64,000 bases of DNA from contig JBITNC010000001.1 of the NCBI GenBank assembly GCA_050084985.1, forward strand, positions 213,590,001 to 213,654,000, given 5' to 3'. This document shows positions 1 through 9,490 of the stretch, one piece after another. Position 1 is the first letter of the stretch. Each line of letters starts with the position of its first letter. Position numbers and translations under genes: made by a program. The notes beneath the pieces were generated by a model. The model was not told the origin of the DNA and did no database searches. It was given only the letters and a program-made list of their open reading frames with translations. Origin of the DNA: Nageia nagi. Its lineage: Eukaryota; Pinophyta.

Positions 1-28
1 AATGCGACATACAATTTGGAAATGAAAG

Positions 29-622
29 TTGGAGAAAAGGCAAGCTTATCGTATTGCTGAACTTACAATGATAAATCAAATAAGGGTTAGAAATGAGATT
101 ATCGAAAAACTATCAAAAGGACATAGATTACGGAATAATGGAAGTTATCTTCCGAGGTTTGAAAGTAGGTATGACAAAGATATCTTTATGAAAGTTATTC
201 ATAACATTCCTACTCCTTTGTATTCAAATATCTTTTCCATGCCTCTTGAAATACAACAAAAAATGGCCTTGACATTCTATGATGCATGTGAATCTTACGG
301 TTGGGATGTCAAAATAAATGGATATCAAGTTATTGTTTGTATCAATGCATTTGAGTTATGGTGTTCTCCTAACTCAGAATATGATTTAATGATATATTTC
401 TATCTTCTATGGCATATAGAAAAGCCCAAAATAATAGTTGATTGTACTCACAACCTGATTTTAAAACATCAAGAACAAATTATCTCTATCACACAAACTG
501 TAACATTTGAACACTTAGATTATTGTGTTCCAGAAATCTATCATAATCAAGTGGTATTAGATTTTAGTTTTTTGTTTAGTTCAACACATTGTTCATTTAA
601 TCTTGAGGTAGTTCAAACTTGA
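29..622 (+). CDS. Unidentified 197-codon open frame in element B
   Basis: An uninterrupted frame of about 197 codons. I do not recognise the product. The frame opens with TTG; the first ATG is at position 69, so the true start is either there or in an upstream exon or larger polyprotein beyond the edge. The peptide is mixed globular in character, rich in Ile, Tyr, His and Cys, with no clear signal peptide, zinc knuckle or catalytic motif. It lies about 400 bases before a block (1030-1480) that in element A lies downstream of protease. The most likely reading is therefore a remnant of a retroelement frame (3' part of pol, or an extra frame after integrase). A chance open frame of this length is improbable in such AT-rich sequence. 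Host-gene exon remains possible but has no support. Confidence 0.45.
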   Translation: MEKRQAYRIAELTMINQIRVRNEIIEKLSKGHRLRNNGSYLPRFESRYDKDIFMKVIHNIPTPLYSNIFSMPLEIQQKMALTFYDACESYGWDVKINGYQVIVCINAFELWCSPNSEYDLMIYFYLLWHIEKPKIIVDCTHNLILKHQEQIISITQTVTFEHLDYCVPEIYHNQVVLDFSFLFSSTHCSFNLEVVQT

Positions 623-1029
623 TTTGAACATGTCATGAATAGATTCCTTAGAAAAATGATAAAATCCTAAAAAATTGAAAACTATAAAACACATAAAAAA
701 TTATAGAATTATAAAATCTACTTAGATGGAAACATCTAGAGGTTACTTGGCAATTGGGTGCCCTGCCCTTGTATGATGTAAATATATGTTACATGTCATT
801 GTAAAAGTGATTATCCAATAAATGTGTAATGTGTGAAAAGGTCATCTTAGAATAATCTCCTTGTTATCACTACATTCACTTTGTCTTTTCTTTCATAAAG
901 AAATGATATACCATAGATGATAGAAAAACATAAAGTTTGTGTTTGAAGGAAAATCCATAAACTCCAAACACTTATGATATTAAAAAATTCTAAGAGAATT
1001 TGAATGAAATCATTCTAAGGGATATTAAG
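623..1029. other. AT-rich non-coding spacer in element B
   Basis: No open frame or recognisable motif. Sequence is AT-rich and probably belongs to the untranslated part of element B between its coding region and the conserved block that follows. Confidence 0.5.
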
Positions 1030-1480
1030 AGTGAAATTTATGTGTCTATCTTATTATTCACTTCATCTTGAACCCAAGAATCATTTGATAGTTAAAAAAA
1101 AAAATCACTACATTCTTGGGTGATTACAATATCCTCTACTGGGGTTATGGATGCCTGACTGGCAGTAGAGCAAGGTTGTAGCGAGATCGAGGGGTTAATC
1201 CTCATCAAGGCTATGGATGATTGTATGGCAATGAGGCATACCTTACGAGTGGTGATATGTCCATTTTGGTTAGCGACCTTCTTTCCTATGGACCTCTATA
1301 CATTTCATATGGATAGACTAGCTTATTAATGTCTCTAGGATATTTCATCTCAAATGATCTAAGAAGGGAAATGAATCTCACTACACACACTGGAGTTTAT
1401 AGATTTTTTATCAACATATAATGATATTTTTTGATATCATCTAAGGTTGTTAAATCTTGAGATAAAGAAAGATAAGGTAG
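1030..1480 (+). repeat. Conserved 3' non-coding block of the A/B family (copy in B)
   Basis: Closely matches 9010-9490 in element A. Both copies begin near CTTCATCTTGAACCCAAGAA, pass through an A-rich tract, reach ATTCTTGGGTGATTACAATA and then share about 250 bases including CCTCTACTGGGG and GACCTTCTTTCCTATGGACC. CCCAAGAA and TTCTTGGG form an inverted repeat around the A-rich tract in both copies. No long frame is conserved. It is a shared untranslated segment of two related retrotransposons; its function is unknown. Confidence 0.75.
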
Positions 1481-1599
1481 ATGTTATAATAACTTGGTTA
1501 TTAATCCAAAATCACCTAATCTTTTGTCATAATTTGTATTTTATTTGTGTTTAAAATCATTTGTGTCATTTTGTTAAACCCATTCCTTTTGAAAATATC

Positions 1600-1872
1600 A
1601 TTACCTTTGAACATTATTAAAATTTACTTTTCTTTGGAAAGGATAAGAATGATTATTTATTGTTCCCCTGACCAAGATAAAGTTAATGTTCATATGCATC
1701 CATAAGTCACTAGTGTGTCATGTCAAGCCATTTTTACTATTATCTATTACCTTTGAACATTATTAAAATTGCTTTTCTTTGGAAAGGATAAGAATGATTA
1801 TTTATTGTTCCCCTAACCAAGATAAAGTTAATGTTCATATACATCCATAAGTCACTAGTTTGTCATGTCAAG
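1600..1872. repeat. 146-bp tandem duplication
   Basis: The sequence starting ATTACCTTTGAACATTATTA at 1600 recurs at 1746 and the two copies stay nearly identical up to TGTCATGTCAAG. Period 146 bases, two copies. It lies in the non-coding 3' region of element B, a position where Tat-group elements often carry tandem repeats. Confidence 0.85.
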
Positions 1873-2304
1873 AAGTTTATTGTAAATTTGCCAAGTATGG
1901 AAGATGATGCATCTGATTCTGCAAAAATATAATAAAAATATGTCCTTAAATAACTTAAATTATTAAAATTATAAATTAGATTTATTATTTATAGCAACTA
2001 TAATTGTACTTATTATTAACTTAATTTTGAGATTAGTAATATCATCAAACTAATTTGTTGATATATGTTATATATTTTATCATTATACATCATACAATCC
2101 ACAATTATATATATGCATCATACATTTTGAAAATTACATCTATCATTAACATCTATTCATCATCAAGTAAGTAAAAGATAATTATGTTTATTATGATCTA
2201 TATAACATCAAATAATATCTATTTTATCATAAATCTATATATAAAATGAAATCTCATGCATCAAGAATCATACAAGTATCATAAATATCAAAGATCTATA
2301 TATC
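1873..2304. other. AT-rich spacer left of element A
   Basis: Low-complexity AT-rich sequence with many TATA and CATCA runs and no coding signal. Similar CATCA-type sequence continues at 13606 to the right of element A, in line with a single sequence split by A. Confidence 0.5.
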
Positions 2305-2309
2305 TATAT
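2305..2309. repeat. Target-site duplication TATAT (left) of element A
   Basis: TATAT immediately precedes the TGTAGACACC end of the 5' LTR, and the same five bases follow the 3' LTR at 13601-13605. Both flanks are AT-rich, so the match alone is weak, but it fits the LTR borders exactly. Confidence 0.75.
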
Positions 2310-3156
2310 TGTAGACACCTAAAAATGTCCTCTTTTTAACTAGTAAACATTGAAATAATCATAACTCTTTATACAAGCCTCAAATAAGCTTGAAAACTCT
2401 ATTATTGGATAGCTCTCATTGAGTACATGCAAAATGAATTGTCACATGACCCCTTTTCGATAAAAATTGACTATTTGGTGATCATTTTAATATTATTATA
2501 AAAATTGAAAACTAGTCATCGGTGACCCAAAACAAATGCCGACGTTTTAGGATGATTGCTGGCATCCATCTAGCAATCAATGGTGACTTTGTAACAGTCA
2601 AATAGAAACCAAAATAGTGAGAGAAAGTTGAAACATTTCATTCTTCCAAGATGATGTGGATAGAGGGGGTCAGTTACGACCTATGGTGGCTTTTCACTTC
2701 CCCTTACAGCCTTGGAACATCTCACCTAAAATCGATAAATACAACCTAATACAAAGCAATTAAGGAGGATCTTGACCCAATTTTCAAAGTAGGGTAATGC
2801 TGCCAAAATCTTGTGAGCTCATACCTTTTATTGTTTTATGCTAGCTTCAATTTAATACATGTCATACATAGATGCTTTGATGTTATTGTCTTTTGCATGT
2901 GTGTAGGATTTATAGGTTGTCCATATCAAGAAGAGAAGCAAGCAAATAAAAAACAATGAAGATCTAATACCTTCATTTTGGCAAATGGCATTTGTAAAAG
3001 TCCCTTCCAAGGGCAAATTGTAGTTTGAGTTGAAAATTAATATCTATTTATAATTACAACATTTTACCTATTTCACATAATTTGAGGTTCAGTGAAGATT
3101 GAAGAATAATTGTATTTCATGTTATTCTATATTCTAGCTCTACTTTCACTGCAACA
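2310..3156 (+). repeat. 5' LTR of element A (847 bp)
   Basis: Begins TGTAGACACCTAAAAATG and ends CTTTCACTGCAACA. It matches 12754-13600 and 16810-17656 along its whole length. At 2731 it reads ATCGATAAATAC where the other two copies have CTATAAATAC, so its likely TATA box is damaged. It contains several decayed copies of a GGTGACC / GCCGRCG-type motif near 2515-2600. Confidence 0.93.
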
Positions 3157-3159
3157 TTC

Positions 3160-3177
3160 TGGCACTAGAAGGAGGGC
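3160..3177 (+). promoter_or_regulatory. Primer-binding site of element A
   Basis: TGGCACTAGAAGGAGGGC begins three bases (TTC) after the 5' LTR, the normal position and TGG start for a tRNA primer-binding site. The same site, on the other strand and slightly decayed, lies next to the LTR of element E with the same TTC spacer. I have not assigned the tRNA. Confidence 0.75.
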
Positions 3178-4803
3178 CCTTCTATTATTGATAGGGAGGT
3201 TTTTTGGTTTATAATGATTTTACCTTTCTATTATCTGGTTTATTTGAATTTCTTCATATAGTAACTTCAAATTTTATGTTCTATGCATTTTAGGAAATCT
3301 GTTATAGAAATGCTAGCGATTGGAATCGGATGTTGGCAACTCAGAAGGAATGCCAGCAATTTACAAAGTAATCTAGACTAAATGCCAGCGATTGGAATCA
3401 AACACCAATGACTCAGAATAAATGCCAATGACCACTATCTAAATGTCGGTGACTCATATTCCATGTCATTTTGTCTCTTTTGGTTATTTCTAAAAAATAA
3501 AATAAAATATATAATGTATTGTTAAAATGGAAGGATACTTTTGAATGTGATTCCTTTGCCTAGAATGCATATAAGAATGGGTAGAAAAGGTTAAATACAT
3601 GTTTTTTATTAATTTACTTTATGTAAAATGTTATGTATTTATTTTCATGTTTTGGGTGAAGGGTACGTACACATTAATACTTTTTATCTTATCTACTTAT
3701 GCTCTCCCTTTACGCTTCATGCGATCTAAGGTGACTAGAATAGACCGGATAAGAAGGAGTAATTAATTTTTCTTTTCTTTCACATTCCCACTATCATTAA
3801 TTTGGTTAATTTATCCACACATAATGACCTCTTACCAAGTTTGCCCTTACCACTCCATTGGAGGTCGAAGGGACATGTGACTAGTAAGAGGAGGTAATTT
3901 ACTACACATAATACTTCCATAATTGGAAGGAGTAAATGAATTACACTTAATTTGGAATTAACTTAAGGAAATAAATTGAGTTTTGAGTAGTATAAATCAT
4001 ATTAAAAGGTTAATGAATTGGAAGGATTCAAATACACTAAGTACTTTCACTTAACAAAGTATGCTCTCACTTTTACGCTTCAAGCAATCCTAAGTGATCA
4101 GAAATAAGTTAAGTGAAAGAGGTAAAATTTATTCACATTTTATTTGGAAATATACTTCACATACTCTTAAAGATGTCTACCCTTACCACTCCATTGGAGG
4201 TCGAAGGGATATGTGACTCTTGGAGGAGTAATTAAACCTCACTTAATTAATTTATCTACATTTAATGGCTTTTTACTAAGTCTACTTTTACCACTCCATT
4301 GGAGGTCTAAGAGATATGTGACTAGTAAGAAGAGGAAATTTATCACATATAAAACTTCCACAGCTGGAAGGAGTTAATGAACATCATTAAGATGTTTGAT
4401 AATGAATCACATTATAATTAAAAAAGAACAACGGGGTTTATTAAGGTCAAAGATCCACTTAAAATAAACTTTTGATTGTATCACATTAAAATAAGATAAG
4501 TAAATGGACATGAATGTTTGGGAGGGTAATAGGCATAAATGTATTTTACTTATTTAAATGCATTTCATAAGGCCTTAAAGGAATTTTATCATTATGAGGT
4601 TTGTTTTGGTTGCACTTTTGAATTATGTTCTTTTTTCTATCAAAGTAAAACCAAAAATACAAAAACTATGGTCACATCTTGCCAAGTCAACTTTAGATAC
4701 TTATTCTACTTCAAAGGTCATGAAGAATGATTTTTATATCGACATTGAAAAGCTTTTAACATACTTAGTAGAAATAGAATAATGTACCATAGCTCTTCTT
4801 TAA
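3178..4803 (+). other. Untranslated leader of element A with tandem repeats
   Basis: A 1.6-kb leader without a supported frame. At 3310-3460 it has repeated short motifs of the type AATGCCAGCGATTGGAATC and CCGGTGACTC. A second repeat contains TACCACTCCATTGGAGGTC at 3848, 4184 and 4289, followed by a GTGACTAGTAAGAGGAGG-like tail. Small frames at 4539-4782 have no recognisable product. Confidence 0.65.
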
Positions 4804-7194
4804 TCCTCAGAAAGCCTTGTTATATCCCATGAAGAGCTAGAGTATAGTTCTTCCATTCTTTCACCCTCATCATGGGATGAGTTTGACATTGAAAATAATG
4901 AGCCCATCATAAAGATTGAAAACTCATTGACACATCTCATCAAATTAAAATCTTATTATGCATCTCCTTTTGAGACTATTGAACCTAATGAATCCAATTT
5001 GCTAAGGGATGAATTGAGTATTAATGCCAAAGGCCTTGATGCAACATCCTATGCTAAATCATATGACCTCCTAGAGTTAGATACCTTGATGTCTTCACCC
5101 CAACCTTGGGATGAATATGATATTAGAGAAGAGGAGTTTGACATGAATCTTGAGGATCTTTTAGAGCATTCTTCTAAATTGCAATTTCATTCTCCTCCCT
5201 TTCTAGAGGCTACAAGACCTTCTATTGGTTCCCATGAATCTCATGATATTCTTGAGTTCAAGGATGAAACTTGTTCATTCTCATCATAGGTAGAAATTGA
5301 AGAGCCTCACATAAGAATTAAAAAATCCATAGATTGTATTATTGAATCTCAAGAATTTCAATCACAAAGAAATGAAAAATGTGAAAATAAAATTTCCAAA
5401 GCTAACAAACATGAGCTTAGGAATGAACATCCATGTGGGGAAACACCACATCATGATAATGATACAAAGTTTTATGAGGATGAATGTTGTTCAAACCCAC
5501 TAAAAATACCTTCAAAATATCAAACTAGCTTGATGAAAAATTGGGAATGTGATAAAAAAGATAGCCCTACAACAAATAAATTACTTAAGAATATTTTTTG
5601 TGATGAAAAATTTAAGAATATTTTGCAAAAGGAATCCCATAAACAACAATAAGCATGTTCTTCTCACAATCAACATGAAAAAACCTTCAATGAGTTTGTC
5701 AACAAAATGAGATAAGAAGAGATGAGGCAAAAGCATGATGTAAAAACCTATGCAAACCAAAAGAGTCAAGCTTGGATGCAATTATCATCACCTCTTAATT
5801 ACCAAGCATGGATACATCAAGACTCTTACTCTAATCAACAAAGAGAATTGCCTCTTGAAAGCTTAGATTATCAACCTCAAAGCTTCTCTTCACAAGCTAG
5901 GATAACTGACCCCACTTATCAAAAAACATTTCATAGGGCTAGGTCTTGTATGGAATATTTTGATAGAATGACCTTGTATTCAGTAAGAACCTCACAAATA
6001 AATCCTCAATGTAAGATCTCAAATGAATTCTTCTATGATCCTTACACCTGTGAGAAACCCTCATCGCAAGAAAAATGTAGAAAAGCTTTAGCTAAATAAT
6101 TCAAGGTAGGAGAGATACCCTCTTTTGCAGAGTTGGAGGCAAAGAGAAAACACATAGAGAGAGATTGCAAAGAAACTATAAACTTTAGCAAAAGATATGA
6201 AGATGTTCAAAGTAAGTTAGAATTGGAAGCCAAACTTAAAGAAAAGAATATAGAACTCAAAGAAAAAGAAAAGCTAGAGCTTGACAAACAATGACAAATT
6301 TTTGATAAGGTAAAACAAGAAGTTCGAGATAGTTGGTTACTTCATGAGAAGTCTCAATAAAATAAAGTAAAACCATTTAAAACTCTTATAAATCCAATGC
6401 AAGGGCATCATTTACCTTCTAATCTTCCATCATTATCATATTCATCATTGTTATCAAGATTTCTTTCTGATGATGAATCTTATAATTCAAACCTAAAGTC
6501 AGAAAGAAACACCAATCATAGAAGATATCGAAAACATCCTTAGGATAGTTGGATAGATAAAGAATTAGAAAATTTCATGAAAGATTTCATGAATAAAGAA
6601 ATGAACATATCAAGGTTCAAGAAGTTAACATATGCCAATATTTGCAATGAACCCATCCATCCAAGTGTCCCTAAGAAGAAATTACCTTACAACTTTGAAA
6701 TGCCTAAGATAATTCCATTTACAGGAAATAAGGATCCTAAGGAACATTTAAGGTGGTTTAAGTTTTCAAATTACCTAATTTACAATGATGAGAACTTGAT
6801 GATATGTTTGTTCCCCATGATGCTTGCAGCCCAAGCCTTGGAATGGTATAATAATTTGCCATGACATAGTATTTATTCATTTCCTCAATTGGAAAACTTG
6901 TTTTTACAACATTTTAAAATTTATATCAAAGAGGAATCTTCTATTACAGATCTTGTAGAACTAAAACAATCTCAAAATGAATCAATTGTTGAATTTATTT
7001 CACGATAGAGGGATATACTCTATGGCATGCCCTATACCTTACCTCAGGAGGAGTTAGTTAAATTATTTAGTCAAAATTGTTTAAGGCCTATAGCTAGTAT
7101 ATTACAAATCCATTAATATAATACTCTCGAAGAAGTTATTGCTCAAACAGTTATAATTGAGAAGGTCAAGATTAAATATGGTGAAATAAAAATT
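4804..7194 (+). pseudogene. gag: gag polyprotein of element A (decayed, single frame)
   Basis: Capsid/nucleocapsid precursor that would form virus-like particles in the cytoplasm. One reading frame (the frame of position 4927) is open from about 4804 and runs to 8328, broken by about ten stops but, as far as I can read, by no frameshift. The N-terminal part is acidic and carries a repeated motif (SSWDEFDIE, later PQPWDEYDIR). A charged, probably coiled-coil stretch follows at about 6120-6300. The gag core is at about 6640-7180: it contains FTGNKDPKEHLRWFKF, LAAQALEWYNNLP, FLQHF and a motif after EFI, typical of plant Ty3/gypsy gag. The zinc knuckle itself lies in the following segment at about 7222-7263. 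Stops sit mainly at former CAA, CAG or CGA codons. Start uncertain. Confidence 0.85.
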
Positions 7195-8328
7195 ATGAGA
7201 AAAGAAAAATATAACAAAAATGAGTATTGTAATTATTACCATCAAAGAGGTCATAGTACGAAAAATTGTCTAGCATTGAGAAATAGAAATCAAAATTCAA
7301 TCAAAGATAATAACTTGGTAGTCGAAGACCATACTTCTATTTCAGATCAAAATTTAAAAAATTATCAAGACTCACTTCCTTCATATCAAGTAAATACAGT
7401 ATCTATTGTACCTAATTACAGTCAAGTGACACCCACCTGGAATCCAAGTAATCAACCTATTATAGGAATAGTTGGAGTTGATATAGAAAAACAAATTGAT
7501 ATATCATATAAGCAAAAATCCAAAATGCAAGTTCCTCCATTGATACATCAGCCTATAATTTCTTTTTATGACCATGAGAGACAACCAAACAAGGGAATTC
7601 AAGGGTTAGATCCACCTCTCCATGTCATTGGTAAAGTAAATGGTAAAATTGTTAAGAGGATTTTAATAGATGAAGGGTCAGATGTCAATATTATATCTAC
7701 ATTAGCATATCACAAATTGAATCTTCCCTTATCTCATATTTCTTTACCATCATTACAAATAAAAGCATTTAATAATGCATTATGTTCAATAATAGGGTTG
7801 ATAGTGTTACCCATCACCATTGGATGTAAGACGATACAAACATCATTATATATCATTGAAGGAAACATTGAACAATATAATATTGTTTTAGGTAGACCAT
7901 GGATTCAAGAAATGGAATGTGTCCCCTCTACATTTCATGGTTGTCTAAAATACATCCATGAGGGAGTACTCTATTGTGTACAAAGAGATGAAAATCCATA
8001 CTCACATTATAATATTACAAAATCATCGAAAATGAAACCTCCTATGCAAAATTCAAAGGGGAAAACATCATTCACCTTTGCTACGCAAGTGCATAATCAT
8101 AAAGATATGAGATGGAAATTAAAATCCAAATATGATTACAATGATGGAATGCAATCATCGAAGCAACCTAAGAGGGTGGTAGATCATATAATGAAAGAAA
8201 ACCTAAAGCCTAAGTCAATAAAATATGATAAGTATGGACATCATGTTTATCATCGTCAATTTAGGCATGATACTAAACATTGCCACCAATTAAATCATGC
8301 CCTTCATGATTTTATGGATGATAGATGA
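7195..8328 (+). CDS. gag C-terminus and retropepsin of element A (377-codon open segment)
   Basis: The intact 3' part of the gag-protease frame; its first ATG (7195) is internal to the polyprotein. A knuckle EYCNYYHQRGHSTKNC (C-x3-H-x3-H-x4-C) ends gag. The aspartic protease follows, with active site ILIDEGSDVNIIS near 7660-7700, where the usual D-[ST]-G reads DEG, and the Tat-type GRPWIQEME motif near 7890. The enzyme would cut the gag-pol precursor. After the protease a second knuckle-like stretch, ending RHDTKHCHQLNHALHDFMDD (8265-8324), resembles the gag knuckle region of related elements but lacks the first Cys. The frame ends at TGA 8326-8328 and no RT follows. Domain identity is firm; activity is doubtful because of the DEG triad and upstream stops. 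Confidence 0.85.
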   Translation: MRKEKYNKNEYCNYYHQRGHSTKNCLALRNRNQNSIKDNNLVVEDHTSISDQNLKNYQDSLPSYQVNTVSIVPNYSQVTPTWNPSNQPIIGIVGVDIEKQIDISYKQKSKMQVPPLIHQPIISFYDHERQPNKGIQGLDPPLHVIGKVNGKIVKRILIDEGSDVNIISTLAYHKLNLPLSHISLPSLQIKAFNNALCSIIGLIVLPITIGCKTIQTSLYIIEGNIEQYNIVLGRPWIQEMECVPSTFHGCLKYIHEGVLYCVQRDENPYSHYNITKSSKMKPPMQNSKGKTSFTFATQVHNHKDMRWKLKSKYDYNDGMQSSKQPKRVVDHIMKENLKPKSIKYDKYGHHVYHRQFRHDTKHCHQLNHALHDFMDDR

Positions 8329-9009
8329 TTGGGAGTAGATATACCTTTATTGATAGATAACAATTTACATAATCTACAAAATACATACATACATTCCACA
8401 CAATTAAACAATGATGAATTATGTTATTTGCATAAGGATATTCAATCTCCTTCACATCGTTCACATTAGGGCAGTCATCCCCCATCTTACTTTTGATCTC
8501 CTCATGTTTTACATAGATAACATTGGGGCAATTGCCCTCCATAAAAAAAAAAAAAAAAAATCATTAAAACATGATTTAGAAATCACACAAACATCAAAAT
8601 ATGATTAAAACTAAAATGATCATATCTAATAGGTTATAATATGTTTATTGCATTTCCATGTCTTCCCCTTTTTTCCACCTCATATTCATCCCCCATTATG
8701 TTGGAATATTTGAGTATCAGATTATATTATAATAATTCATCAAGGCATATATACTATACATTATCCATGATCACTTCCATACCATTATACAAATATGTTT
8801 AATACTTATTATAAAAGAAATAGTTTATGAAATTAATATTTTTATTGACTTTACCCACCTTCATCATGAAATTTTTGAAATTTTGGATGATAAACAAACA
8901 TGATTATGATACACATAAGGTTATTATAGACTCATACACATCTTCACATTTAAATAATCTTAAAATAGTCAAGAATGAGGTGTTACAAGAACATGATTTC
9001 AAGCGAAAG
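8329..9009 (+). other. Non-coding spacer after protease in element A
   Basis: No RT or integrase sequence is found where a complete element would carry them. The stretch has an A run at 8543-8561 and several short frames on both strands without recognisable content. A repeated phrase containing GGGGCAATTGCCC near 8524 is palindromic. Confidence 0.55.
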
Positions 9010-9490
9010 TATTACATGTTCATCCTATTATTCGCTTCATCTTGAACCCAAGAACCATTTGATAGTTAACAAAAAAAAGGTGAAAAAAGATTAAAAAAAA
9101 AAGAATTACTACATTATATCAATGATTCTTGGGTGATTACAATATCCTCTACTGGGGCTATGGACGCCTAACTAGCAGTAGAGCAAGGTTGTAGCGGGAT
9201 TGAGGGGTTAATCCTCATCAAGGTTATGGATGCCTATCTGGCAATGGGGCATACCTTACGAGTGGAAACATGTCCATATTGGTTAGTGACCTTCTTTCCT
9301 ATGGACCTCTGTATGTTTCATATGGATGAACTAGCTTATATATTTTATGCTCTTGTGATATTTAGTTTGAGATTGTCTAGAGATGGAAATAAATATCATT
9401 GCACACACATGAGTCTATGATAATTTTGAGAACATCATGACTTTGTTTTATATCATCTAAAGAAGAAAAAATCTAATGGTGATTGGTTAA
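9010..9490 (+). repeat. Conserved 3' non-coding block of the A/B family (copy in A)
   Basis: Counterpart of 1030-1480. It keeps the CCCAAGAA...TTCTTGGG inverted repeat around an A-rich tract, and the AGCAAGGTTGTAGCGGGATT and CTTACGAGTGG segments. In A it lies about 700 bases after the protease stop. Its 64-codon frame at 9226-9420 is not preserved in the other copy, so coding is unlikely. Confidence 0.75.

Noticed and set aside
4539-4782. Two overlapping 62-63-codon frames
   Set aside because: No motif, in the non-coding leader of element A; short enough to occur by chance.
8312-8542. Minus-strand frame with repeated CPNV motif
   Set aside because: Overlaps the end of the element A frame and comes from a small local duplication; no conservation seen.
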